DNA of 64,000 nt from Arcanobacterium haemolyticum (GCA_021532125.1 JADYUX010000003.1:1-64000); one strand, 5' to 3'. Counted from the stretch's first letter, positions 40,009 through 48,493 are shown. A program made the numbers and translations. The notes: generated by a model not told the origin, from the sequence alone.

Positions 40009-40554
40009 TTAGAGTTCCTTCCACGCTTGCGCCACCTGAGCACGGGTATCCGAGAGAATTGCCGGTACAGCCTTCGTTTGAGCAACAATCGGGAAGAAAT
40101 TAGCATCGCCACCCCAGCGCGGCACAACGTGCTGGTGAATATGCGCTGCGATCCCAGCTCCGGCGACCTCGCCCTGGTTCATCCCGAGATTAAAACCTTG
40201 TGGCTTCATCGCTGCAGTCAATGCGCGCATCGCCTTCTGCGTCATCTCCCCCATCTCGGTACGTTCAGCATAAGAAAGATCGGTGTACATCGAGACGTGG
40301 CGATACGTGCAGATCAGCACATGCCCCGAGTTATAGGGGTACAAATTGAGCAAAGCGAAACACGTCTCTCCGCGAGCGACGATAAGCCCCTCCTCGTCGC
40401 TCAGACCCGGAGCACGGCAGAACGGACACTGCGTAGCACTCGTATCTTCTGGCTTATTCTCTCCCGAAATATAGGCAGCCCGATGCGGAGTCCACAGCCG
40501 CTGCAAACCATCCGGATCTCCTGGGAAATTCCCTACATCCTCAAACGTCATCAT
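40009..40554 (-). CDS. HIT-family Ap4A phosphorylase-like protein
   Basis: Protein of 181 aa with CPFC near 43-46 and the histidine triad HIHQHVVPRW near 138-147. The gene between thrS and pgsA in Mycobacterium (Rv2613c) encodes a diadenosine tetraphosphate phosphorylase, and this protein has the same place and motifs. AAAGGA is the ribosome binding site; a TAGGAT box lies about 25 nt upstream. Confidence 0.85.
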   Translation of the reverse strand: MMTFEDVGNFPGDPDGLQRLWTPHRAAYISGENKPEDTSATQCPFCRAPGLSDEEGLIVARGETCFALLNLYPYNSGHVLICTYRHVSMYTDLSYAERTEMGEMTQKAMRALTAAMKPQGFNLGMNQGEVAGAGIAAHIHQHVVPRWGGDANFFPIVAQTKAVPAILSDTRAQVAQAWKEL

Positions 40555-40651
40555 CTTTCCTTTCCCTCGGAATTCATCCTATGCCCCGCAAGCGACAAAA
40601 TTTGAGCTCCTTTTTGGCAGCGTTCGCACCGCCAACACGAGGACGACGAAT

Positions 40652-40691
40652 CCCGGCGCAAGTTCACCCGGCGCAGGTTCGCCCGGCACGG
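40652..40691. repeat. Short tandem repeat, 15-nt unit
   Basis: CCCGGCGCAAGTTCA is followed directly by CCCGGCGCAGGTTCG (13 of 15 identical) and by a third, partial unit CCCGGCACGG. Intergenic between thrS and the HIT gene. Meaning unknown. Confidence 0.6.
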
Positions 40692-40732
40692 CCCCGTGGC
40701 TTCGTCGCCCCCTGAATCTCCCCGCACAGCAC

Positions 40733-40765
40733 TGAGGGCCAGGCACCCAAAGCACCTGGCCCTCA
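40733..40765 (-). terminator. Hairpin after thrS
   Basis: Perfect 11-bp stem TGAGGGCCAGG / CCTGGCCCTCA with an 11-nt loop, starting 12 nt after the thrS stop. No U-tract, so read-through into the HIT-pgsA-pimA genes is possible. Confidence 0.6.
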
Positions 40766-40777
40766 CAGCATTTCTCT

Positions 40778-42811
40778 TTAGCGAGAAAGCTTCTCCCCCG
40801 CAGGGTCGTTCACACGATCAGCAACAACCTTAACAATGTGCTCGATCGCCTCATCAACTGGCACGCCATTCTCCTGCTCACCATCACGGAAGCGGAACGA
40901 GACGGCCCCGGCCTCAACGTCCTCACCACCAGCGATAAGAGTGAAGGGGACCTTCTCCTTGGCAGCATTGCGAATCTTCTTGCCAAAACGATCATCGGAA
41001 TGATCTACCTCGACACGAATACCCTTAGCCCGAAGCTTCGCGGCAACCTCGTCGACATAACCATCAAACGCCTCAGCCACCGGAATCAAGCGAGCTTGAA
41101 CCGGAGCGAGCCACGCAGGGAAAGCACCCGCGTAATGCTCAACAAGCACGCCAATGAAACGTTCCACTGAACCGAGCTTCGCCGAATGAATCATCACAGG
41201 GCGCTGGCGGGAACCGTCAGGGGCTGTGTACTCCAGGCCGAAACGCTCAGGCTGGTTGAAGTCGTACTGAACCGTCGACATCTGCCACGTGCGACCAAGT
41301 GCGTCCTTCGCCTGCACCGACACCTTCGGGCCGTAGAACGCGGCACCGCCGGGATCGGGAACGAGGTCAAGGCCGGTAGCTGCACATGCTTCTTCGAGAA
41401 TACGTGTAGCAGTAGCCCAATCCTCGTCCGAGCCGATGAACTTATCCTTCTTCTTCCCATCCTCATCACGAGTTGAAAGCTCAAGGTAGAAGTCGCTCAG
41501 ACCGAAGTCACGCAAAATCCCCAAGAAGAAGTTGAGCAGCTTGGTAATCTCATCCTTCGCCTGCTCAGGGGTGCAGTACGTATGCGAATCGTCCTGAGTG
41601 AAGCCGCGCATACGGGTCAGACCGTGCACAACACCCGACTTTTCGTACCGGTAATCGTGCCCCATCTCGAACAGGCGCAACGGCAGCTCACGGTAGGAGC
41701 GGCCACGCGAACGGAAAATGAGGTTGTGCATCGGGCAGTTCATAGCCTTGAGGTAGTAGGCCTGGCCTGCCTTCGTCACGTTGCCGTTCTCGTCGGTCTC
41801 CTCGTCCACATTCATCGGGGGGAACATCGTATCCGCATAGTACGGAAGATGCCCTGACGTGTGGAAAAGGTCGCCCTTGGAGATCTCCGGCGTGTGAACG
41901 AAATCGAAGCCTTCCTCAAGGTGACGCTTCGTCACGTAATCCTCGATCACATGGCGCAGTACACCGCCCTTGGGATGGAAGACGACGAGACCCGGCCCGA
42001 TCTCCTCCGGGAAGGAGTAAAGATCCAGTTCGGCACCGAGCTTACGATGGTCACGCTTCTCGGCCTCACGGATCCGATCCTGGTAGGCCACAAGCTCGTC
42101 CTTCGATGGCCACGCCGTACCGTAGATACGCTGCAAACCATCATTGGACTGATCGCCCTTCCAGTAAGCAGCGGACGCCTTAGTGAGTGCGAAACCGTTA
42201 CCGATGAGCTTCGTCGACGGCACGTGCGGGCCACGGCACAGATCCTTCCAGGCAACCTCACCATCACGGCGAACGTTGTCATAGATGGTCAGCTCGCCGT
42301 GCCCGACTTCCACCGAAGCTTCGTCGGCACCCGAACCCTTTGTCTGGACAAGCTCAAGCTTGTACGGCTGATCTGCCAGCTCAGCGACGGCTTCTTCCTC
42401 GGTAACCACGCGGCGGCGGAATGTCTGCCCTTCCTTCACAATGCGCTTCATCTTCTTCTCAAGATCACGCAGAAGCTCAGGAGTTACCGAATCAATGTTG
42501 CCGAAGTCGTAGTAGAAGCCATCCGTGATGAACGGGCCAATACCGAGGTTCACCTCGGGGAACGTCTGCTGCACAGCCTGGGCAAGCACATGTGTTGCCG
42601 AATGACGCAAGATATTCAGACCGTCCTGGCTCGAAATATCAACGCCCTCAATCGTCGCATCCACGGGAAGCGAAGCGAAAGGCGTAGAAAGATCTTTCAG
42701 CTCGTCGTTCACTCGAAGTGCGACGATATTCTTCGCCTTGGCATAAAACTCAAGGCCGGTGGGTGTTTCGGCAAGCTGCTCTGCCGAATACTGCACTCCA
42801 TCAATATTCAC
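40778..42811 (-). CDS. thrS: Threonyl-tRNA synthetase
   Basis: Class II synthetase of 677 aa. N-terminal TGS domain, editing domain (HATHVL-type [12 protein letters not shown] near 73-84), catalytic core with motif 2 [21 protein letters not shown], zinc ligands in MNCPMHN and [12 protein letters not shown], and a C-terminal anticodon-binding domain. A GTG at 42811 behind AAGGAG is chosen because the TGS domain starts there; the reading to 42910 adds non-homologous residues. Heads the PIM gene run, as in Mycobacterium. Confidence 0.95.
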   Translation of the reverse strand: MNIDGVQYSAEQLAETPTGLEFYAKAKNIVALRVNDELKDLSTPFASLPVDATIEGVDISSQDGLNILRHSATHVLAQAVQQTFPEVNLGIGPFITDGFYYDFGNIDSVTPELLRDLEKKMKRIVKEGQTFRRRVVTEEEAVAELADQPYKLELVQTKGSGADEASVEVGHGELTIYDNVRRDGEVAWKDLCRGPHVPSTKLIGNGFALTKASAAYWKGDQSNDGLQRIYGTAWPSKDELVAYQDRIREAEKRDHRKLGAELDLYSFPEEIGPGLVVFHPKGGVLRHVIEDYVTKRHLEEGFDFVHTPEISKGDLFHTSGHLPYYADTMFPPMNVDEETDENGNVTKAGQAYYLKAMNCPMHNLIFRSRGRSYRELPLRLFEMGHDYRYEKSGVVHGLTRMRGFTQDDSHTYCTPEQAKDEITKLLNFFLGILRDFGLSDFYLELSTRDEDGKKKDKFIGSDEDWATATRILEEACAATGLDLVPDPGGAAFYGPKVSVQAKDALGRTWQMSTVQYDFNQPERFGLEYTAPDGSRQRPVMIHSAKLGSVERFIGVLVEHYAGAFPAWLAPVQARLIPVAEAFDGYVDEVAAKLRAKGIRVEVDHSDDRFGKKIRNAAKEKVPFTLIAGGEDVEAGAVSFRFRDGEQENGVPVDEAIEHIVKVVADRVNDPAGEKLSR

Positions 42812-43159
42812 GGAAAATGCTCCTTTATCTGTGCGCACATACAAGGCACGCACGGTCGATGCACGCGCATACAGGGCGCGGGCGGATGCTATTCGGCTCG
42901 CAGGAGGCAATCGTCGAAGAATCTCGAAGATACGTACGAACTCTGCAGCTCATGGCTACGGAGCTTTTAACGACGAACCAACGAACCCGAATGCTAGCCA
43001 TGATACCTGCGCACCTACTCGGGGAGAATATCGAGGGCGGAATTGGGCGGAAGCTCGCACTTGGCGCGACTAAGCACGGTCAGCGCTTCGATAGGCGCGA
43101 ACACAAGAAGACTGCAAGGATCCCTGCCATAGGATTTATTCGGATCAGTGAGGAGCGAC
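42812..43159. other. 348-bp intergenic region without clear gene
   Basis: Lies between divergent thrS and the small HicB-like gene. It holds the thrS leader with the palindrome GTGCGCAC (42832-42839) and, at the other end, TAGGAT (43130-43135) as -10 for the small gene. Open frames crossing it on both strands have no recognisable content. Confidence 0.5.
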
Positions 43160-43387
43160 ATGCGCAGATTTCTTGTGACAGCTGAACGCGGTGAGGGCAA
43201 TTGGTGGGTCCTGGCCTGTGACGAAACAGGGTCAGTGTCGCAGGTACGTCACCTCGACGATGCTGCAGAGGAAATGCGGGAAGCCCTCGCATATCAGACC
43301 GGTATTACCGAAGAAGACATAGAAGTTCAGGTTGAGGTACTCAGTTCATGGATGAGGCAAACCAGCATCATTCACCCTACTCAATAA
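43160..43387 (+). CDS. HicB-like small protein
   Basis: Protein of 75 aa. The pattern VTAERGEGNWWVLACDETG followed by LDDAAEEMREAL resembles the single-domain HicB/DUF1902 fold, which in toxin-antitoxin pairs neutralises HicA. No HicA gene is adjacent, so it may be a lone member. GAGGAG 5 nt before the ATG fixes the start. Confidence 0.6.
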   Translation: MRRFLVTAERGEGNWWVLACDETGSVSQVRHLDDAAEEMREALAYQTGITEEDIEVQVEVLSSWMRQTSIIHPTQ

Positions 43388-43393
43388 ATACGA

Positions 43394-43417
43394 GAGGGCC
43401 CCTCAATCGGAGCCCTC
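43394..43417. terminator. Bidirectional terminator
   Basis: 9-nt arms GAGGGCCCC / GGAGCCCTC with one mismatch and loop TCAATC, between the converging HicB-like and PH-domain genes. Confidence 0.65.
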
Positions 43418-43437
43418 CCCACATCCAAGCGATCTAT

Positions 43438-43809
43438 CTACGCATGGCCAATAACGGCATTCGCGATAAGTTTGTCGATCTTGCGCACATCAACTTTCTT
43501 GCCGAGGCTCACCTTAATGTGACCGGCCTTCGTCCAGAGCTCGACCTCCGAATTGATGTCAAAAGTTCCAGCATTCTCCGTGGACCACATTGTGATCGAT
43601 GAATACGGCAACGAGTAAATCTCAATCTTCTTGCCACGGATCCCCTGGGAATCACGCACGATGAGCCGCCTCGTCGTAAAAATTGCAGAGTCGCGGAATG
43701 TCTTATACGCGGCATATGCCTGCTCACCCGGCATCAAAAGATCTTGCACATCGGCCGGAACCGGAACTTCTTCGATGAATGTCCAGGCGGCAACAACAGC
43801 AGCTTCCAT
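43438..43809 (-). CDS. Bacterial PH-domain protein (DUF1696-like)
   Basis: Protein of 123 aa, the usual length for the bPH_1 family. LLMPGEQAYAAYKTFRDSAIFTTRRLIVRD and the final VDVRKIDKLIANAV fit that fold. No membrane segment. Function unknown; possibly ligand or membrane binding. A TAGAGT box lies about 45 nt upstream. Confidence 0.75.
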   Translation of the reverse strand: MEAAVVAAWTFIEEVPVPADVQDLLMPGEQAYAAYKTFRDSAIFTTRRLIVRDSQGIRGKKIEIYSLPYSSITMWSTENAGTFDINSEVELWTKAGHIKVSLGKKVDVRKIDKLIANAVIGHA

Positions 43810-44027
43810 TTGTCTTCCCTTCGTTGCGAATGACTCGAACAGGAAGACTCTACTTGAATAAACGAAAATACTCGCCGCTCAGCATTATTTCAGACGATTT
43901 TCGAGGGCTATTGACGTATACCATTCGTCGATCGAGGGAGGTACTCGTTTTCCCTCCCTCGTCAGTGGCTGTTGTTGTGCCTGAAATCAGCGCAGAATCA
44001 TTATCAGTTCCATACGAAGGAGACATC

Positions 44028-44786
44028 ATGAGCACACTTCAGACAGTTCTTGTTATCGGTTCAACCGGGCAGATCGGGCGCGTCGTCGTCGACGAAGCCC
44101 TCACGTCCGGGCTCACCGTTCTTGCCCAGACTCGCAACGCCTCGCGAGCAACGCGCATCCTCCCACACGCAGCTCGTGTCATCGAGGCAGATCCAGCAGA
44201 TGCCCACGCTCTACGCCCTGTCCTCGCCGAAGCCGATGCTGTCGTACTCACCCACGGCGGCGAATCTGACGGTCATTCCGGCCAAGCGTTCTACAACATC
44301 CTCGCTGCTCTCCTCGAAGCAAGCGACGATAAACCTGAGATGCCCATTAGCCTCATGACCTCGATGGGTGTCTCGAAAGATCCTGCCCTCTACGAGTTCA
44401 TGGCGTGGAAACGCCGTGCGGAGCGACTCCTACGCGCGTCAGGGCGACGCTACACAATTGTTCGTCCTGGCTGGTTTGGGTACGAATCAGATGGAGACAA
44501 CCGAATTGACCTGCGGCAAGGCGACCTCGTCGGAGGGCAGCCCGGAGTGAGCCGGCGCCACGTAGCGCAAACATTGCTCGGCGCTCTCACGGCACCTTCC
44601 GCTACCCGTCGCACCGTTGAGGTCTTCTCGGCTCCAGGCGATCCATTCGACAGCGTTGAGGACGCTTTCGCCGGCACGACCGCAGACGAGCCAGGCTCCG
44701 GGAAAGGCGCATTGGACGCGACTGAGGTACCCCTTGATCAGGAGCCAACCGTCGTGCGCAACACTATCGTCACACTCACAAAGTAG
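44028..44786 (+). CDS. NAD(P)-binding (SDR/NmrA-like) protein
   Basis: Protein of 252 aa. The N-terminal Rossmann motif GSTGQIGR is at about 11-18, with LMTSMGVS in the middle and RPGWFGYES further on. This matches the atypical SDR group that senses or reduces with NAD(P)H. Substrate unknown. AAGGAGA before the ATG at 44028; the longer reading to 43779 runs through the promoter. Followed by an NTF2-like gene that is interrupted. Confidence 0.8.
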   Translation: MSTLQTVLVIGSTGQIGRVVVDEALTSGLTVLAQTRNASRATRILPHAARVIEADPADAHALRPVLAEADAVVLTHGGESDGHSGQAFYNILAALLEASDDKPEMPISLMTSMGVSKDPALYEFMAWKRRAERLLRASGRRYTIVRPGWFGYESDGDNRIDLRQGDLVGGQPGVSRRHVAQTLLGALTAPSATRRTVEVFSAPGDPFDSVEDAFAGTTADEPGSGKGALDATEVPLDQEPTVVRNTIVTLTK

Positions 44787-44793
44787 GCATCAC

Positions 44794-44843
44794 ATTCGGG
44801 GAGTGGGAAGCGCAAACAGCACCTTACTTCCCCCTCCCCGAAT
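44794..44843 (+). terminator. Large hairpin after SDR gene
   Basis: 17-nt arms (44794-44810 and 44827-44843) pair at 16 positions over a 16-nt loop, 8 nt after the stop. No U-tract. It separates the SDR gene from the NTF2-like pseudogene. Confidence 0.7.
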
Positions 44844-44857
44844 ACTGCCCGGGCCAC

Positions 44858-45253
44858 ATGACCGAGATTATTGACTACCCAGAGATGACTGACGACGAAG
44901 CCGCACTTGTTGCTTTATATCGGCGCCTTAATAAAGACATGATCGACAGAAATATCGACGACATGGCCGATATTTTCGACGAGTCCTACACCTTGCATCG
45001 CATGACAGGTGTGCGACAGACACGTGAACAATGGTTCGCTGACATGATGAACGGACGCATGACCTATGACGCTTCTACGGAAGTATCGTGATCGTGCGTT
45101 GTGCGCGGCGATCGGGCGACGGTGACCGGCCGCAGCATCGTGGACGCACAGATTTACGGCAGCAGGAACACGCGGCCGTTGCAGATGACCTTTGATGCAC
45201 ACAAAAACGATGGAATATGGCAGTTCGTTTCCGCCGTTGCCTCATTCTTTTAA
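44858..45253 (+). pseudogene. NTF2-like protein gene with in-frame TGA
   Basis: The frame from 44858 codes for an NTF2-like/DUF4440-type domain (IIDYPEMTDDEAALVALY, then YTLHRMTG). After 77 codons it meets TGA at 45089-45091. In the same frame it continues without further stop through GDRATVTGRSIVDAQIYGS and MTFDAHKNDGIWQFVSAVASFF to TAA at 45251, exactly the C-terminal half expected. The gene is thus intact except for one nonsense codon, pointing to recent inactivation, a sequencing error or read-through. Confidence 0.82.
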
Positions 45254-45278
45254 GAGTCGGGGATCAACGCACCAATAG

Positions 45279-46202
45279 TTAGTCAGTCGAGGCAATATGC
45301 AGTCTGTCTGGCCGACGAGCACTCGCCTCAATAAGGTCTTCCCAGCCCGGCGGAAAACCCAGCTTAATGAGCCGGTAATCGTCGTTCGTTTCGGTCGCGC
45401 GACGAATATCGGCTATCAGTTTCCTTCGACGCGGCGGCGTAAGAATGGCCGATAACCCGAGAACGGCAGCAAAAACACTGTTAGGAAAGAGCGTGAATCC
45501 CGGTAAGTTTTCACTAACGTAGACCCGCGTTTGGTGCGGTATAGCAAACTGCGCCGCCATTCGTCGACCATAGAGACGCGAGTGGTGAGCGACGAGGTTA
45601 CGCAAAACGACGAGTGTCTTCAACAGGTTTTCCAGAGCGTCATATTGGAAACCAATGAGCCGTGCTGCTGCTTTCTGATCACTTGGCAGCATATTTTTGT
45701 AGAGCTTCGAGATCGTACCGAAGCTGAGGAGCTCAACCACCACCCACAGCGGGTACTGCCCGCCATATTCCTGTTCGTAGACCTCAAGAAATGGCTCCCG
45801 CGACGAGTCAATCGCCGACTCCACGTTCCCCAGGAAGGAATGATGGTGCTGAAGGTCCTCGAAATGCGCAGGATCGAGGTAGCCAATCGGACCATACTTG
45901 CGGGTGAGCACATAGGAGCAGGCCACTCGCGTCGCTTGTTCAGCCTCGCGGAGGTAGGGAAAGAGGGCTTCCCGTAACGCACAGTCTGTAGTGTATCGAC
46001 GAACAAGCTGACCAAACGTGGCTCCGGGTACGAAATTCCCCAATTCGTCGACGAGGTCTGTGTAATAGCCACGGAGATGGTAGTAGTTCACACGCGAGAG
46101 GACATGGCGTGCACGCTCGGGATCGTCGACGACGAGGCCCTTCACGGCAAGGTGCTGGACTTGCTCAACGAAACTGAGGTGAGGTTTAAGAGGGCGCGAC
46201 AC
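45279..46202 (-). CDS. Abi_2-family (AbiD/AbiF-like) HEPN protein 1
   Basis: Protein of 307 aa. The N-terminal KPHLSFVEQVQHL then VLSRVNYYHLRGYY is the classical Abi_2 opening. The motif RNLVAHHSRL (R201, N202, H206) matches the RNxxxH signature of HEPN ribonucleases. Abi_2 proteins abort phage infection in Lactococcus. The GTG at 46202 is chosen over the ATG at 46253 because GAAGG lies 6 nt before it and homology starts there. A promoter and hairpin element lie directly upstream. Convergent with the NTF2-like pseudogene. Confidence 0.85.
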   Translation of the reverse strand: MSRPLKPHLSFVEQVQHLAVKGLVVDDPERARHVLSRVNYYHLRGYYTDLVDELGNFVPGATFGQLVRRYTTDCALREALFPYLREAEQATRVACSYVLTRKYGPIGYLDPAHFEDLQHHHSFLGNVESAIDSSREPFLEVYEQEYGGQYPLWVVVELLSFGTISKLYKNMLPSDQKAAARLIGFQYDALENLLKTLVVLRNLVAHHSRLYGRRMAAQFAIPHQTRVYVSENLPGFTLFPNSVFAAVLGLSAILTPPRRRKLIADIRRATETNDDYRLIKLGFPPGWEDLIEASARRPDRLHIASTD

Positions 46203-46219
46203 TGGGAACCTTCGGGGAG

Positions 46220-46279
46220 AAAAATAAGGACCGCCATGGTTCACTCCCAACAAGTTGGGGCGTGTGGCGGCCTCTGTTA
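46220..46279 (-). ncRNA. Structured RNA element before Abi gene 1
   Basis: Expected transcript begins near 46279. Outer stem GGCCGCCA (46272-46265) pairs with TGGCGGTCC (46236-46228, one bulge). A CAC/GTG helix lies inside, and a core hairpin CCCAA-CTTG-TTGGG occupies about 46259-46246. The stem is followed by a U-rich run (46227-46220), as in an intrinsic terminator. The core CGCCCCAAC…GTTGGGAGTG is identical in the leader of the second Abi gene. Role as small RNA, antitoxin RNA or attenuator is inferred. Confidence 0.55.
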
Positions 46280-46285
46280 CTGCCC

Positions 46286-46314
46286 AATCTACCGGTGTTG
46301 CCAGGGCAGGTCAA
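46286..46314 (-). promoter_or_regulatory. Promoter of Abi gene 1 and its RNA element
   Basis: TTGACC (46314-46309), 17-nt spacer, TAGATT (46291-46286) on the minus strand. It would start transcription about 7 nt further, at the foot of the structured element. Confidence 0.7.
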
Positions 46315-46429
46315 TGGGCGTTCGCGTGCCTTTTCATCCGCGATTGGCGGGGCGTATCGCTAAGAAACGGTGGAGTCGCGCTCACACCAGGGATAGATGA
46401 CGATGCCATGAGCAGCTACACTCCCGCTC

Positions 46430-46615
46430 CTAGCTGCGCGGCCCTGAAGATCGGAGAGCTTGACGAGAGGCTTCACATCGACGGATAAACGCAATTTGCC
46501 CGGCCCTATCAGTAGCCGAAATGTTTGCCCGTTCACGGCGAACCTCACGCATCTGCTCACGTAACGACTCATAGGTTTGCGCGTCATCACTCGCACACGC
46601 CGCCGCATGAATGGC
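46430..46615 (-). pseudogene. Unidentified coding-like remnant
   Basis: A minus-strand frame of 61 codons has strongly protein-like, charged helical content (AQTYESLREQMREVRRERANIS…) and ends in TAG at 46432-46430. It lacks a plausible start: a TAG stop lies immediately upstream at 46616-46618, and the same frame is open beyond it. It looks like the 3' end of a lost gene. Family not recognised. The remaining parts of 46315-46780 show no other structure. Confidence 0.4.
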
Positions 46616-46780
46616 CTAGCAACCTGGTTCATCAATATCGCTGATCCTATGATGGGGCAATTCATGAACCCCGAGGGGCCATTTAAGAAATGTGTCGATG
46701 GTACACACAACGTTCTCAGTGAAGACGCCATGCATCTACCATTCGCTACACCGCCACCTGAATATATCGAGCGATGTCAG

Positions 46781-47722
46781 TTATTTAAACGACTGCCAAT
46801 CTCGTGGCAGTCCAGGGGCTTGACGTGTGACGAGAGGGTTGGGGAGAAACTCGTCATTGATAAGGGCAGCAACTTTCTCAGCCCAGGCTGAGCCTGGTGA
46901 ATAGGTCTTGAGAAGATAGGTCATGAAAACTAGGGCGCCGAAAACTTTCTTGCTCTCTTGTGCAGGGAGGTCTTCTAGTCCTGAGATTCGCCGTAGTGTT
47001 TCAGTGGGTGCTGTCGTATAGGAACGATTCCAGCATCGGGCATGATGTGCCTCGGTGTTTCGCACGACTGTGAGTTGCTCATACCATCGTGCGCTCGGTG
47101 ATTCTTTTAGGAAGCTACGACGAGTCGGAAGTGGTAGGTCATTAAGGTCGACGATGAGGCCAAGACGTTCATCTATCACTCGTTGATCTGATCGACGCAG
47201 ACCTTGAAACATCATCGAGATGTCACGGAAGTCGAGGACTTCTGATAATACCCATAGCGGAAACTGTGACTCGTAGTATTGCGCGTAATGTTTGATCGCT
47301 GTGTTACTGCTTTCGCTACGGTGGATGCGCTGGTTGAGTCGTTTTCGCCATTCGTCGTGGGGAAATGAGGGGCGGAACACCTCTTTATCTTGGTATCTCA
47401 GTGGATCTGGGATGCATAACTGTTGGCAGATGTGGACACGTAGACCCACTTCGATCCGTTCGATCCCGTCGTGTATGAGGGTGCGGAGTTTTCGATCTGC
47501 CTCGTATAACGCTGTGACGTCACTGAATCGTGTTCCTGGACTGTAAGTGTCGAGACGTCGCCCATTAACGATCATTCGTGCTGGATACGAGTAGGCTGAT
47601 AAACGGTAATATCCAACGTTAGAGAGCCACTGTCTGGCTTCGTCCTCATTGACGTCCATGCCTCGTTGCCGCATCAACTCAATTTGTTCGTGCACCGTCG
47701 TTCCTGGCTTCAACGCTCGCAC
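46781..47722 (-). CDS. Abi_2-family (AbiD/AbiF-like) HEPN protein 2
   Basis: Protein of 313 aa. Opening LKPGTTVHEQIELMRQRGM then WLSNVGYYRLSAYSYP is the Abi_2 pattern. VVRNTEAHHARCW (R221, N222, H226) gives the HEPN RNxxxH motif at the same place as in the neighbour. Outside these motifs the two proteins are strongly diverged. Base composition is visibly lower in GC (about 50 %) than the surrounding genes, suggesting transfer. GTG start behind an AGGGGG site. Lies between gene remnants and an IS3 end. Confidence 0.87.
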   Translation of the reverse strand: MRALKPGTTVHEQIELMRQRGMDVNEDEARQWLSNVGYYRLSAYSYPARMIVNGRRLDTYSPGTRFSDVTALYEADRKLRTLIHDGIERIEVGLRVHICQQLCIPDPLRYQDKEVFRPSFPHDEWRKRLNQRIHRSESSNTAIKHYAQYYESQFPLWVLSEVLDFRDISMMFQGLRRSDQRVIDERLGLIVDLNDLPLPTRRSFLKESPSARWYEQLTVVRNTEAHHARCWNRSYTTAPTETLRRISGLEDLPAQESKKVFGALVFMTYLLKTYSPGSAWAEKVAALINDEFLPNPLVTRQAPGLPRDWQSFK

Positions 47723-47733
47723 TATCGCCCCCT

Positions 47734-47797
47734 TTGCCGCAAAAGAGGATCAGCCCACTCCCAACTTTCGTTGGGGCGGGCTGACCTGTTGCGGCAA
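47734..47797 (-). ncRNA. Structured RNA element before Abi gene 2
   Basis: Outer stem TTGCCGCAA (47797-47789) with TTGCGGCAA (47742-47734). Inner stem TCAGCCC/GGGCTGA, a small internal loop, and a core hairpin CCCAAC-GAAA-GTTGGG (47774-47760). The core words CGCCCCAAC and GTTGGGAGTG are the same as before Abi gene 1, while both outer stems and the tetraloop differ. It ends next to the ribosome binding site. TAGACT (47802-47797) could be a -10 box but would cut into the outer stem, so the 5' end is uncertain. Confidence 0.55.
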
Positions 47798-47928
47798 GTC
47801 TATCACCGGGATACGACGGATACTACGCATCGTGGTACACAGCCGTTTATCGTGTCCTCGCTCGTCGGTGAGTGACTGTTCGTCCACGTAGGCGCGCCAT
47901 TGTGTGCGCCATTTTCAGGCCACTTTCC

Positions 47929-48294
47929 TTATGGATTCTCAGTCCTTCTTTTGCCGGGATAGGGAATGAGTCCTCGCGAGCTTGCCGGGCACTGTGAGCT
48001 TCCTCGAGATAAGCGATCATCATCGGGGCGGACGGTCGAGCTCCGTTGCGAAAAAGCCGAAGCAGTCCGCAAAATCTCGTTCGCTCGCCGCAGCTCAGCG
48101 TTCTCACGCTTCAGGCGTTTCACCTCCCCGCCTATCTCACGCGTGGCCCCAGGACGTTGACCAGAATCAATCAGTGATTGTTCATACCAGTGGCGCATCA
48201 ACCCCACCGACGCCCCGAGCCTCAGCACGATCTTTACACTCTTGCGAAATACCTCTTAAGCATGCCCCTATCCTTTCAAAAACAGGTAGGAACA
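47929..48294 (-). mobile_element. IS3-family insertion sequence remnant (5' end)
   Basis: One IS end is recognisable at 48294-48270 (minus strand TGTTCCTACCTG, then a GAAAGGA ribosome binding site and ATG at 48263). OrfA is shattered: a short MLKRYF start, a frameshift, then WYEQSLIDSGQRPGAT, RLKRENAELRRANEILRTASAF, the hallmark leucine-zipper end of OrfA. A second frameshift leads into a scrap of OrfB (MMIAYLEEAHSA) before the trace is lost near 47930. The other end is missing. Confidence 0.85.
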
Positions 48295-48349
48295 AACCCA
48301 GCACGCTCCATTCCTAGCAACACGAAATGACCAATAAGCCGCAATAAGA

Positions 48350-48399
48350 GCCCTTTGTTCCGGGTAAAGCAAAGGGCCCGATCCTCTCGGATCGAGCCC
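48350..48399 (-). terminator. Terminators after tRNA-fMet
   Basis: The first hairpin is 48374-48384 with 48389-48399 (one mismatch, loop TCTC), followed on the minus strand by TTTGCTTT. An overlapping second stem GCCCTTTG/CAAAGGGC lies at 48350-48377. Confidence 0.8.
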
Positions 48400-48408
48400 T
48401 TCAATCAG

Positions 48409-48482
48409 TGGCGGGGACAGGATTTGAACCTGCGACCTCCGGGTTATGAGCCCGGCGAGCTACCGAACTGCTCCACCCCGCG
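48409..48482 (-). tRNA. tRNA-fMet (CAT), initiator
   Basis: 74-nt cloverleaf on the minus strand. The acceptor stem starts CGCGGGG with an unpaired first position. The D loop contains AGTTCGGTA, and the anticodon loop CTCATAA sits in a stem with three G-C pairs (CCGGG/CCCGG), the mark of initiator tRNA. T loop TTCAAAT. CCA is not encoded. Confidence 0.95.
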
Positions 48483-48493
48483 TCGACCCATAT

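Noticed and set aside
40551-40766. 71-codon minus-strand frame between thrS and the HIT gene
   Set aside because: Its content comes from the 15-nt tandem repeat and the thrS hairpin, and it overlaps the HIT ribosome binding site.
42718-43185. 155-codon frame across the thrS upstream region
   Set aside because: Starts antisense inside thrS and ends inside the HicB-like gene; no homology visible.
46345-46352. TGGCGGGG, matching the 3' end of tRNA-fMet, as an attachment site of an integrated element
   Set aside because: Only 8 nt match and no integrase gene is present; a chance match cannot be excluded.
46577-46891. Plus-strand frame of 104 codons between and into the Abi genes
   Set aside because: No recognisable content, and its end lies antisense to Abi gene 2.
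47649-47891. Small plus-strand frames upstream of Abi gene 2
   Set aside because: They coincide with the antisense strand of the hairpin element and of the Abi start; no ribosome binding site.
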